Source: Cohnella xylanilytica
GTDB lineage: Bacteria; Bacillota; Bacilli; Paenibacillales; Paenibacillaceae
Length of the DNA: 64,000 bases
Direction: 5' to 3'
Assembly (NCBI RefSeq): GCF_014212175.1
Contig: NZ_JACJVR010000050.1
Coordinates: forward strand, 26,007-90,006
Shown here: piece after piece, positions 17,543 through 28,400 of the stretch
Layout of the letters: every line of letters starts with the position of its first letter
How positions within the stretch are numbered: position 1 is the first letter of the stretch
Notes under the pieces: model-generated
Databases searched by the model: none
What the model was told of the DNA's origin: nothing
What the model saw: the letters and a program-made list of their open reading frames with translations, nothing else
Program-made: the position numbers and the translations under genes

Positions 17543-18115
17543 ATGTTGTACAATATTCGTGGTCAGCGCATGGAAGTGACGAACGCTCTTCGGGATTACG
17601 TCGAGAAGAAGCTGAGTCGGCTGGAACGGTATTTCGAAGCTCCTCCCCAATCCGACGTGCATGTGACGCTAAGCGCCACCAAGGGCATGCATGCCGTCGA
17701 GGTTACGATTCCGCTGGCGGGCGTTCTGCTCCGGGCGGAAGTCAAGAGCGAAGACATGTACGCCTCGATCGACCTGGTAGTGGACAAACTCGAACGCCAA
17801 ATCCGCAAGCACAAGACGAAGGTGAACCGCCAGATTCGCCAGAACGGCACGGCCAGAACCCTTTTCAAGGAGGACTACGGAACCGGCTATTCCCGCGGCA
17901 CGACGGCGGTGGCGCCTTACGAGGAGGAAGAGGAGTACGAGCTGGTGCGCACCAAGAGCTTCAACCTGAAGCCGATGGACGTCGAGGAAGCGATTCTCCA
18001 GATGAACATGGTCGGACATAACTTTTATGTATTCGCCAATTCGGATACGAGGGAAGTAAACGTGGTTTACCGCCGCAACGACGGCAAGTACGGGCTGATC
18101 GTATCCGCCGAATAG
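17543..18115 (+). CDS. hpf: Long-form ribosome hibernation promoting factor
   Basis: 190 residues from ATG 17543, seven bases after AGGAGG. The N-terminal domain (1-100) is the YfiA/RaiA fold (MLYNIRGQRMEVTNALRDYV) that binds the decoding centre; the C-terminal dimerisation domain (about 130-188) reads VRTKSFNLKPMDVEEAILQM ... NVVYRRNDGKYGLI. Long HPF dimerises 70S ribosomes into inactive 100S particles in stationary phase. Its place just before secA and prfB equals B. subtilis yvyD, which lies downstream of the flagellin/fliD genes. Confidence 0.95.
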   Translation: MLYNIRGQRMEVTNALRDYVEKKLSRLERYFEAPPQSDVHVTLSATKGMHAVEVTIPLAGVLLRAEVKSEDMYASIDLVVDKLERQIRKHKTKVNRQIRQNGTARTLFKEDYGTGYSRGTTAVAPYEEEEEYELVRTKSFNLKPMDVEEAILQMNMVGHNFYVFANSDTREVNVVYRRNDGKYGLIVSAE

Positions 18116-18124
18116 AGAACATAA

Positions 18125-18162
18125 CGAGAGCTTCCCGGCTAACCCCTGGGAGGCTCTTTTTT
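18125..18162 (+). terminator. Rho-independent terminator after hpf
   Basis: GAGAGCTTCCC paired with GGGAGGCTC and followed by TTTTTT. Confidence 0.88.
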
Positions 18163-18188
18163 GATAACCGCTTGCGCGCCGCCCTTCC

Positions 18189-18217
18189 TTGCCCCCCCAT
18201 CGTCAAACTGCTAAAAT
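18189..18217 (+). promoter_or_regulatory. Likely promoter of secA
   Basis: TTGCCC (18189) and TAAAAT (18212), spacer 17, between the hpf terminator and the secA ribosome site GGAAGGGG. Confidence 0.5.
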
Positions 18218-18258
18218 AAGTAGATACGGCCATACCCGCATAAGGAAGGGGTCAAACT

Positions 18259-20772
18259 ATGCTCGGACTGGTAAAAAAGATATTCGGAGACGCCAACGAA
18301 CGGGAAGTGAAGCGGCTTCTCAAGACCGTGGATCAGATCAACGCATTGGAGTCCTCTTTAACGGGATTAAGCGACGAACAGCTGCGCGCGAAGACGGAGG
18401 AATTCCGCGGACGTCTGGAGAAGGGCGAGGAATTGGACGACCTTCTGCCGGAGGCGTTCGCCGTCGTTCGCGAGGCTTCCAAGCGCGTGCTGAACATGCG
18501 CCATTTCGACGTGCAGCTGCTTGGCGGCATGGTGCTTCACTCGGGCAAGATCGCGGAGATGAAGACGGGCGAAGGGAAGACGCTCGTCGGCACGCTGCCG
18601 GTCTATCTGAACGCGCTCGCCGGCAAGGGCGTGCACGTCGTCACGGTCAACGATTACTTGGCCCAGCGCGACAGCCAGATGATGGGACAGGTGTACGAGT
18701 TCCTCGGCATGACCGTCGGCTGCAACCTGCACGGCCTTAGCCACGAGGAGAAGCAAGCCGCTTACGCTTGCGATATTACGTACGGAACGAACAACGAATA
18801 CGGGTTCGACTATCTTCGCGACAACATGGTCCTTTATAAGGAACAGATGGTTCAGCGTCCGCTGAACTTCGCCATCATCGACGAAGTGGACTCGATCCTC
18901 ATCGACGAAGCGCGGACTCCGCTGATCATCTCCGGCCAGGCGCAGAAGTCGACGCAGCTCTATTACGCCGCCGACCGCTTCGTGAGCGGCCTGAAGGAGA
19001 CGGACGACTACACGATCGATGTGAAAATGCGCAGCATCTCGCTGACCGACCAAGGGGTCAGCAAGGCGGAGAAGGCGTTCGGCATCGACAACCTGTTCTC
19101 TCACGAGCACGTGACGCTGAACCACCACGTGAGCCAGGCTCTGCGCGCGCGCTTTATTATGAAGCGCGACGTAGACTACGTGGTGCAGGACGATGAAGTC
19201 GTCATCGTCGACGAATTCACCGGCCGTCTGATGGCGGGCCGCCGCTACAGCGACGGATTGCATCAAGCGATCGAAGCGAAGGAAGGCCTCGAGGTTCAGA
19301 ACGAGAGCATGACGCTCGCCACGATCACCTTCCAGAACTACTTCCGGATGTATCGCAAGCTGGCCGGCATGACCGGTACGGCGAAGACGGAGGAAGAGGA
19401 GTTCAAGCGGATCTACGGGCTCGAAGTCGTGCAGGTGCCGACGAACCGCCCGAACATCCGCCAGGACGCTCCGGACGTGGTCTACAAGTCGGAGAACGGC
19501 AAGTTCCGCGCCGTCGTCGACGAGATCGTCAAGCGGCACCAGACGGGCCAGCCGGTCCTCGTCGGCACGGTCTCGATCGAGAACTCCGAGCGCGTATCGG
19601 AGATGCTGAAGAAGAAGGGCATCAAGCACCAGGTGCTTAACGCCAAGTACCACGCCGAAGAGGCCGCCATCATCTCCAACGCCGGCCAGCATGGCACCGT
19701 GACGATCGCCACCAACATGGCGGGCCGCGGTACCGACATTCTGCTGGGCGAAGGCGTGGCCGCGCTCGGCGGGCTGCACATCATCGGTACCGAGCGGCAT
19801 GAGAGCCGCCGGATCGACAACCAGCTCCGCGGCCGCGCGGGACGCCAGGGCGACCCGGGCTCCTCGCAGTTCTATCTGTCGATGGAAGACGAACTGATGC
19901 GCCGGTTCGGCGCCGACAATATCATGGGCATGATGGAGCGCCTCGGCTTCGACGAGGACTCCCCGATCGAGAGCAAGCTCATCACGCGCGCGATCGAGTC
20001 CGCCCAGAAGCGGGTCGAAGGCAGCAACTTCGACGCCCGCCGCGTCGTCCTCCAGTACGACGACGTCATCAACCTGCAGCGGGAGAAGATTTACGGAGAT
20101 CGTCGCCAAATTCTCAACTCCGAGAACATCCGCGAGATCGTCACCGGCATGATCGCGAACGTCGTGCAGCGCGCCGTCGACAACCACTGCCCGGGCGAAG
20201 AAGTGCCGGAGGATTGGGATCTGGACGCGCTGGTCGCCTACGCGCACACGAACTTCCTGCCGGAAGACCGCGTCACGAAGGACGACCTGTGGGGCAAGGA
20301 GAAGGAAGAGCTCGTCAGTTGGTTCATGGAGCGCATCGAGGCTTACTACAACGAGCGCGAAGAGCAGATCGGCGCCGAGACGATGCGCGAGTTCGAGAAG
20401 GTCGTCGTGCTCCGCGCCGTCGACAGCAAGTGGATGGACCACATCGACGCGATGGACCATCTGCGCCAGGGCATTCACTTGCGCGCTTACGGCGGCAACG
20501 ATCCGCTCCGCGAGTACCAGTTCGAAGGGCATAATATGTTCCTCTCCATGATCGAGCGGATCGAAGAAGAGATCACGCTGTACATCATGAAGGCCCAAGT
20601 GGAGAGCAACGTCAAGCGCGAAGCGGTCGCCGAAGGACAAGCGGTGGACACGAAGGCCGACGAAGGCGCGAAGCGCCCGGCCAAGCGCGCCGAGCAGCGG
20701 ATCGGACGCAACGATCCGTGCCCTTGCGGCAGCGGCAAGAAATACAAAATGTGCCACGGTCGCATAGACTGA
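18259..20772 (+). CDS. secA: Preprotein translocase ATPase SecA
   Basis: 837 residues, the usual Bacillota SecA length. Walker A is [18 protein letters not shown]-type Walker B is [15 protein letters not shown], and helicase motif VI is [15 protein letters not shown]. The C-terminus ends in the zinc-binding SEC-C motif [17 protein letters not shown]. SecA drives secreted proteins through SecYEG; the amylopullulanase and M23 peptidase in this window are expected clients. The upstream GGAAGGGG is a good ribosome site. Fully standard gene. Confidence 0.98.
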   Translation: MLGLVKKIFGDANEREVKRLLKTVDQINALESSLTGLSDEQLRAKTEEFRGRLEKGEELDDLLPEAFAVVREASKRVLNMRHFDVQLLGGMVLHSGKIAEMKTGEGKTLVGTLPVYLNALAGKGVHVVTVNDYLAQRDSQMMGQVYEFLGMTVGCNLHGLSHEEKQAAYACDITYGTNNEYGFDYLRDNMVLYKEQMVQRPLNFAIIDEVDSILIDEARTPLIISGQAQKSTQLYYAADRFVSGLKETDDYTIDVKMRSISLTDQGVSKAEKAFGIDNLFSHEHVTLNHHVSQALRARFIMKRDVDYVVQDDEVVIVDEFTGRLMAGRRYSDGLHQAIEAKEGLEVQNESMTLATITFQNYFRMYRKLAGMTGTAKTEEEEFKRIYGLEVVQVPTNRPNIRQDAPDVVYKSENGKFRAVVDEIVKRHQTGQPVLVGTVSIENSERVSEMLKKKGIKHQVLNAKYHAEEAAIISNAGQHGTVTIATNMAGRGTDILLGEGVAALGGLHIIGTERHESRRIDNQLRGRAGRQGDPGSSQFYLSMEDELMRRFGADNIMGMMERLGFDEDSPIESKLITRAIESAQKRVEGSNFDARRVVLQYDDVINLQREKIYGDRRQILNSENIREIVTGMIANVVQRAVDNHCPGEEVPEDWDLDALVAYAHTNFLPEDRVTKDDLWGKEKEELVSWFMERIEAYYNEREEQIGAETMREFEKVVVLRAVDSKWMDHIDAMDHLRQGIHLRAYGGNDPLREYQFEGHNMFLSMIERIEEEITLYIMKAQVESNVKREAVAEGQAVDTKADEGAKRPAKRAEQRIGRNDPCPCGSGKKYKMCHGRID

Positions 20773-20870
20773 TGGGAATCGTAACGGTGCTGCGGCGCGT
20801 CGATCGGCCGGGCACCGTTACGTGCGTCAACTCCGACGAATAACTTGGAACGAAGAGGTGGATGATCAAC

Positions 20871-21996
20871 ATGTCGAACATCGATGTGACGTTTAAGCAA
20901 GACCTTCGCGAGACCGCGAAGCGACTCCAGCAACTTAGGGGGTCTCTTTGACTTAGATCTGAAGCAAGAGATGATCGCCAACTTCGAGGAGAAGATGGCG
21001 GCACCCGACTTCTGGGACGATAACGAGAGAGCCCAAGGCGTCATTGCCGAGCTGAACGCGATCAAGGGCGTCGTCGAGCAGTACGGAGCGCTCTCTTCGG
21101 AGCAGGAAGACCTGGAAGCCATGCTCGAGATGCTGGAAGAGGAGTCGGACGCGGATCTCGAGGCGGAGTGGACGGAGAGCGTGAAGGGGCTCGTCCGCAA
21201 GGTCGACGACTTCGAGCTTCAGCTGCTGCTGAACCAGCCGTACGACAAGTCGCACGCGATTCTCGAGCTTCATCCGGGGGCCGGAGGCACCGAGTCGCAG
21301 GACTGGGCGTCGATGCTCTACCGGATGTACACCCGCTGGGCCGAGAAGCGCGGCTTCAAGGTCGAGCTGCTCGACTATCTGCCGGGCGACGAGGCGGGCA
21401 TCAAGAGCGTTACGATCATGGTCCGGGGCTACAACGCCTATGGCTACCTGAAGGCGGAGAAGGGCGTTCACCGCCTCGTGCGCATCTCGCCGTTCGACGC
21501 GTCGGGACGCCGGCATACCTCGTTCGTCTCGTGCGACGTCGTGCCGGAGATTCCGGACGACGTGCAGATTGAGATTCGGCCGGAAGATCTGCGGGTCGAC
21601 ACGTTCCGTTCCAGCGGAGCGGGCGGCCAGCACATCAACAAGACGGAATCCGCCATCCGGATTACGCACCTTCCGACGGGCATCGTCGTCGCCTGCCAGA
21701 CGGAACGCTCGCAGATTCAGAACCGCGACCGCGCGATGAAGATGCTCATGTCCAAGCTGTACGAGATCAAGATTCAGGAGCAGCAGAAGGAGCTGGCGGC
21801 CATCCGCGGCGAGCAGATGGACATCGCTTGGGGCAGCCAGATCCGCTCCTACGTGTTCCATCCGTACAGCATGGTGAAGGATCACCGCACCGGCGTCGAG
21901 ACGGGCAACGTGCAGGCGGTCATGGACGGCGATCTCGACGCGTTCATCGACGGTTACCTGCGCAGCCAGATCAAGCAGCCGGAAGCGAACGGTTAA
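20871..21996 (+). CDS. prfB: Peptide chain release factor 2, made by programmed +1 frameshift
   Basis: Release factor for UGA and UAA. The gene is in two frames: 20871-20948 (26 codons from [11 protein letters not shown]...) ends at an in-frame TGA (20949-20951); the ribosome slips +1 on CTT and continues from 20950 to 21996, total 374 residues. The second part has the [13 protein letters not shown] loop with the SPF anticodon tripeptide and the GGQ peptidyl-hydrolysis loop [13 protein letters not shown]. An alternative ATG at 20862 is in frame, but its distance from GAGGTG is too short. Not a pseudogene. Confidence 0.96.
20937..20952 (+). promoter_or_regulatory. prfB autoregulatory frameshift site
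   Basis: AGGGGG (internal Shine-Dalgarno), three bases, CTT slippery codon, TGA, C. This is the conserved layout: when RF2 is scarce, slow termination at TGAC lets the ribosome shift +1 and make more RF2. Confidence 0.96.
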
Positions 21997-22016
21997 GAGG
22001 CTGAACCCCCTCATAA

Positions 22017-22069
22017 GCAAGGCCCTGCGTTTCCGTCGGTTTTCGGCGGAGGCTGCGGGGTCATTTTGC
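22017..22069 (+). terminator. Probable terminator after prfB
   Basis: GGCCCTGCG pairs with CTGCGGGGTC (with G-U wobbles) around an inner CGTCGG/CGGCGG region, followed by ATTTTG. Confidence 0.6.
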
Positions 22070-22113
22070 GTTGGAAGGGAAGCGAGACAAGCAGGTTCTG
22101 GAAAAGTTGCGTA

Positions 22114-22143
22114 TTGACGATCCCGCTTAAGCGATGCTAGGAT
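22114..22143 (+). promoter_or_regulatory. Promoter of the amylopullulanase gene
   Basis: TTGACG (22114) and TAGGAT (22138), spacer 18. The leader is about 255 bases and contains the two operator-like sites below. Confidence 0.65.
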
Positions 22144-22155
22144 GAAAGATGAGTT

Positions 22156-22170
22156 CGCAAGCGCTTACAG
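22156..22170 (+). promoter_or_regulatory. cre-like catabolite-control site
   Basis: CGCAAGCGCTTACA matches the CcpA consensus (TGWAARCGYTWNCA) at 12 of 14 positions with a perfect AAGCGCTT centre. It lies just after the likely transcription start, a position where CcpA blocks elongation. Confidence 0.6.
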
Positions 22171-22189
22171 ACCGCTGGCGATACAGATT

Positions 22190-22219
22190 TGTGCAAACGT
22201 TTGCGCAAACGAATGCACA
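22190..22219 (+). promoter_or_regulatory. LacI-family operator, 30-bp near-perfect palindrome
   Basis: Arms TGTGCAAACGTTTGC and GCAAACGAATGCACA (13 of 15 bases symmetrical). The left arm holds GCAAACGTTTGC, itself a perfect LacI-type palindrome. A maltose/starch repressor (MalR-like) is the natural candidate; no such gene is in the window. Confidence 0.65.
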
Positions 22220-22406
22220 AAAAGCAGTTTGGATCTCGGCATGAACGGCATGGCTTTCGGCTCGAGCCGCTTGGTACCGGCGGTTGGGGCGTGATCGGTT
22301 TTGGCCATGTCGGGAAAGCGAAGGCCAAGCGGCAATAAGCGGTTGTGGCAACAGGGGCAAGGCAATCGATGAAGGCTTATCCACTATGAAACCCGGGAGG
22401 AAGAGC

Positions 22407-25400
22407 ATGGAGACGCAATCGCAAAGGTCTCGTTACAGAAGACGGTCGCTCCGGCGTCAGGGATGGGGCATTCTGCTCAGCATCGCGCTGATCGCGCAGC
22501 TGGCGCTGGGGGCTTATCCAGGCCGAGCCGCGGCCGAGGAGGCGGTCGCTCCGATCGAAGCGACGGTCGATGCGGCGACGGGGGATCCCGCGGCGCAAGA
22601 GCCGGGGACGCCGGCCGGCGAAGCCGCCGCTGCGTCCGACGGGACGGCGGCTCCGGACAGCGGGAACGCAACGCAGCAGCCGGACGGGGAATCGGCGCAG
22701 CCTAGCGAGCAACCGTCGGCTGAACAGCCTACGCTGCAGCCGGACGGACAGCCGGCGCAGCCGAGCGAGCAGCCGTCCGCCGAACCGTCCGCGCTGGCTG
22801 CCGATGCGGCGCTCGCGGCCGCGACGAAGGCGAACGAAGACGGCTCCGTAACGTTCAATCTGCCCGCGAGCTCGATCCAATGGATGGCTAACGGGACGTT
22901 TAACGAGTGGGGCAACGGCTCGGGACCTTCCCAGGTCATCGATGCAAACGATTCCACGCAATCGTACCTGAAGCTCGAAGGCCTGGAGCCCAATAAAGAG
23001 TACGAGTACAAGCTGCTGCTTAACGGAACTTGGACGGAAGGCGACAATTTGAAAGCGGTTGCCGATGCCCAAGGCGTCCTGAAGCTTCCGCTTCCGTCCG
23101 CGACCTACTCGGTCAAGGGGAGCTTCGACGACTGGGCGCAGGAGCAGCCGCTGCAGGAGCAGGCCGGCGTCCTGACCTACACGACGGCCGCTCTCCAGAA
23201 CGGCGCGTACGAGTACAAGTTCATCGCCAACTTCGCGGGTCAAGCGCTCTACTTCAACGACCCGACGAACCCGATCACGGCGTCGAACGGCAACAGCAAG
23301 ATCGTTGTGGGCGAGACCGGCCCCGAGCTCAAGCCGGACGCCATCGAGGAGCAGCCGGGCGGCAAGACGAACTGGGTGCTCGCCGGCAGCTTCCAGAAGG
23401 GGCTCGGCGAGTCCGCCGACTGGAAGCCGGACGGCACCGCCACCCGGATGAAGCATCTGGTCGGCGACTATTACGCCTACTCCGCCGTGCTGGACGCGGG
23501 CTCCTACGAGTTCAAGATCACCCGCAACGGCGATTGGGACAGCGGCATCTCGAACGGCGGCAACAACATCCAGTTCACCCTGCCGAAGCAGGCGAAGGTG
23601 AACTTCTACGTCAACGGCGAGACGAAGGAAGCGCGCATCGCCGTGCCGGACGACGCGACGGTGAACGGCATCGAGCGCTACGCGCCGAAGCGGACGGAAG
23701 CGAACGGGCCGAGGCTCGTCGGCTCGCTGCAGACGCAGTTCGGCGAAGACGCTTGGTCCCCGTCGACGGCGAAGCAATTTTTCATCGACTACTACTTCAA
23801 CGACACGGTCTACAAGCTGCAGCGCACGCTGACGGAAGGCGCGCACGAGGCGAAGGTCGTCATGGGCGCGAGCTGGGACGACGAGAACTTCGGCAACGGC
23901 TCCGACAACCTGAAGTTCAAGCTGAGCGAGACGGCGGACGTGACGTTCTCCTTCGACAACGGCGAGTCGCCGAAGAAGCTGAAGGCCGACTACAAGATCG
24001 GCGACGGTAAGTACGACGGCAAAGTCGATACGAGCCGCATCGCGTTCGACAGCCGGTCGGTGACGTTCAAGAAGCCGTTCGGCGCGATCAAGCAGGGGGC
24101 GGAGGACCTCACGCTGCGCATCTCCGTGAAGCACGACGACGTGCAGGTCGCCCGCGTCGAGCTGACGAACGGCGAAGGCCTCGCGACGACGTACCCGATG
24201 CGCAAGGCGACGACGGTCGGCGATCAGGATTACTACGAGACCGTGATCCCGAAGTCCGCTTTCGACCAAATCGGCATCTGGGGCTACAAGTTCATTCTGA
24301 TCGACGGCTCGGAAAAGGCGGAGTACGGAGACGACGGCAACAGCGGAGGCGCGGGAACGGCGACGGCGGACGGGGCGATCCCGTTTAACCTGACCGTGTA
24401 CGCGGCGGATTACAAGACTCCCGATTGGATGAAGAACGCGGTCGTTTATCAGATTTTCCCGGACCGGTTCTTCGACGGCAACAAGGACAACAACCGGGCG
24501 AAGCTGGTGGACGGCTCCCGCGGCGTCCGCACGGAGACCGGCCCGAACGCGGGCCAGATCGAGACGACGCCGATCCAATACTACGACGGAGGCGTTCCGA
24601 ACGACCCGGCGGCCGGCCAAGTGTGGGGCAAGTGGGGAGACGTGCCGGAGCGGCCGGACCGCAGCTCGCCGGAGAACGCGCCCTACTATCCCGACGCGAA
24701 GACGGACGGCGTTTGGAACAACGAATTTTACGGCGGGGACATTCAAGGGATCGAGCAGAAGCTGGATTACCTGAAGCAGCTCGGCGTCACGGCGGTCTAC
24801 CTGAACCCGGTCGCCTGGGCGTCCTCGAGCCATAAGTACGACGCGACCGACTACAAGCATCTCGACCCGATGTTCGGCGAGCCGGTGTACAACAAGCCGG
24901 GCGATCCGGCCTCCGGGCTGAATTACGAGGAGACGCGCAAGAAGTCCGACGAGGTGTTCGCGAAGTTCGCCAAGGCGGCGGCCCAGAAGGGCATCCGCAT
25001 CATCAACGACGGCGTGTTCAACCACGTGGGCGACGACTCGATCTACTTCGACCGGTACGAGAAGTATCCGGAGATCGGGGCGTATGAGTATTGGGCCAAG
25101 GTGTGGACGCTGAAGGCGAAGACGCCGGGCATGACGAAGGAGCAGGCGGAGCAGAAGGTCCGCGAGGAATTCACGAGCAAGATCAACCCGGCCACGGGGC
25201 AAAAGTACAAGTACCCGGACGACTTCGGCTTCACGACCTGGTTCACGATCGGGGAGCAGACGGCTCTCGACAAGGACACGTCGAACACCCACTTCGCGTA
25301 CGACGCCTGGTGGGGCTACGATTCCTTGCCGGCCATGGACGCGAAGGAGCCGCAGGCGGGCGACGACCAGGCGATCGCCGGCCAGCACGAATGGAACAAC

Positions 25401-28400
25401 GTCGATTATCGCGACCACGTTATCGGCTACGACCTGACGGGCAAGACGGACGACGAAGCGTCCGCCGCCATGCAGAACGCCGCCTCGCAGCGGTGGATGT
25501 GGATGGGCTCGAGCGGCTGGCGGCTCGACGTCGCGCCGGACGTCTCCAGCGGCACGTGGCAGAAGTTCCGCGAAGCGGTGAAGTCGGCGGCGGGACGGAC
25601 CGACGCGAACGGCAAGAAGATCGACGAGCCGATCATCCTCGGCGAAGAGTGGGGCGTGGCGACGAAGTACCTGCTCGGCGACCAGTTCGACTCCGTCATG
25701 AACTACCGGTTCCGCGGAGCGATCCAGGACTTCATCATCAACGCGGGCAAAGAGACGGCGAACGCCGCCAACGCGTCCAACCTGAACGACGCGCTCGAGC
25801 GCATCCGCGAGGATTACCCGAAGGAAGCGTGGCAGGCGATGCTCAACCTCGTCGACTCCCACGACACGGTGCGCTCGCTGACGAAGCTGGATCACCCGAC
25901 GTGGGAAGAGGAGAACGTGAAGATCGCGCCGGAGGCGACCGACAAGGCGCTGAAGCAGCAGGCCCTGATCGCCTTGTTCCAGATGGGCTATCCGGGCGCC
26001 CCGACCGTCTATTACGGCGACGAGGTCGGCTTGACGGGGACGAAGGACCCGGATTCCCGGCGCACGTTCCCGTGGGAGCGGATCAGCGGCGGCGCGAACG
26101 GAACGTACGACGCGACGGGCCGGTACGCGGAGCTGTATAACACGTATCGAAAAGCAGCCGAAATCCGCAACGCGAACGAAGTGCTGCGCACGGGAGATCT
26201 GAAGCTCGCTTACGCGAAGGACAACACGATCGCCTACGCCCGCAAGAACGAGACGAAGGGCGCGCTCGTCGTCGTCAACGCGGGCGGCGCGCCGAGCGAG
26301 ATCGAGGCGGACGTCACCGGCTACCTGCCGGACGGAACGAAGCTGGTCGACCGGCTGGGCGGAACCGTCAGCGGAACCGTCGCCGGCGGCAAAATCAAGC
26401 TGACCGTCCCGGCGCTGACCGGCTACCTGATGATATCGGAGGGCAACCTCGTCACGGTGCAAAGTCCGGCTAATCTGAAGGCTGAACCGGGAAGCGGCAG
26501 CGTCACGCTGACGTGGGACGCCGTCGACCAAGCGGACGGCTATCGCGTCTACCGCGCCCCGATCGACGGGGGAGCCGTCGAGCTGCTGGGCGACGTGACC
26601 GCGACGACCTACACCGATTCCTCGGTAGAGAACGGAATCAAGTATTACTACGCGGTCACGACGAAGCAAGGGGCGGGCGAGAGCCTCATCGGCGACATGG
26701 CGTCGGCGACGCCTTCGTTCCCGATCCGGTCGGTGGCGAAGCCGAGCCAGGCGCCGGAAGTGACCCTCGGAGTCGGCAATACGACGGGCGACATCAAGGC
26801 GGACGTCGACGTGCCGGGCCTCACGGACGACGCGGCGCACGCGGGTCAGGACGCGCCCCATCTGTCCGTCCAGCTTGTAGTTTATAAGGAAGGCGACGAG
26901 GAGCATGCGTCCGAGATCGCCATGATCTATGCGGCGGACAGCGGCACGGCCAAGACGTACCGCGCGAAGTTCGAGCCGACCGAGCCGGGAACTTACTTCT
27001 ACTACGCGAAGGCGTCCACGGACAACGAAGAGACGTTCGTCTCCTCGGAGAAGGCTTCGTTCGACGCCGTGGCGGATGCGGGCGACACGACGCCTCCGGC
27101 GGCGCCGTCGCTGGCGGCGATCGTCGTCGAATCCGGCCAGGCGAACCTCGTCTGGACGGCGTCCGGCGAAGACGCGGCGGGCTACGAGGTTTACCGCAAG
27201 GCGGCGGGCGGCACGTACGCGAAGATCGCGACGCTGCGCAACGCGACCTCGTACACGGACTACACGGTCAGCAACGGTACGGCGTATACGTACAAGGTGG
27301 CGGCTTTCGACGCTTCGTACAACCGGGCGTTCTCGGAAGAACGCTCCGTGACGCCGCAGCTCGTCATGGTCGACGTCACGCTCCGGCTGCATCTGCCCGA
27401 CTACACGCCGGCGACCGACGATATCTACATCGCGGGATCGCTGAACGGCTGGACCGCGAACGGCGGCAAGCTGAACGTGCCGAGCGGGGCGACCAACCGA
27501 AGCGTCGTCGAGTACACGTTCAAGATGATGGCCGGCAAGTCGATCGAGTACAAGTACACCCGCGGCTCCTGGTCGACGGAGGCGTTCACGAGCCACAGCC
27601 GGACCGAGAACGATGCCGAGGATTACGGCAACTGGGCGTACAGCTCGACCGACACGAACATGAAGCTGACGATCCGCAACGAGGGCGGCAACAAGATGAC
27701 GGTCAACGACTACGTCCTGCGCTGGGTCGACATGCCGATGATCGTGACGATGCCGCGCATCTCGTACGGGGACGACATCGCCTACGAGACGACGGACGAC
27801 AAGTTCACGCTCAAGGCCCAGGTACCGTACGGAGTCGCCTTCACGATCAACGGCCAGCCGCTCCCCGAGGGCGGCATGGACGACAAGGGCAACGTCTATG
27901 TGGAAAAGATCCCGCTGGCCGCGGGAGAGAATGTCTTCGAGCTGCACATTCAGCCGACCCAGGAGACGATCGATCTTCCTTGGTACACGGACGACGGGCG
28001 CGCCGGCCAGGCGACGAAGACGCTGAAGCTGACGATCCACCGGACCGGCGGCGGAGGAGGAGACACGACCGCTCCGGGCGAGGCGACGGAGGCGAAGATT
28101 ACCGCGGGCAGCGGCAAGCTGACCGCGAGGTGGAAGGATCCGGCGGACGCCGATCTCGCCAAGGTGAAGGTAACGGTCGTCGGCAGCGACACGATCGCTC
28201 CTGTCGTCGTAGACAAGGGCGTGCAGCGGGCCGTCGTGAGCGGTCTGAAAAACGGAACGAAATACACGCTGCGCATCCAGACGATCGACGCTTCCGGCAA
28301 CGTCTCGGCGGGCGTCGAGGCGAGCGGCACGCCCAGATCGTCCGGCTCGGGCGGATCCGGAACCGGGACGCCTCCCGCGACGACGAATCCGGAGACGCCG

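Noticed and set aside
18367..20757. Minus-strand frame of 796 residues antisense to secA
   Set aside because: Same GC-bias shadow; secA is certain.
20949..20951. Stop codon splitting prfB, suggesting a pseudogene
   Set aside because: It is the conserved programmed frameshift stop with AGGGGG...CTTTGAC context.
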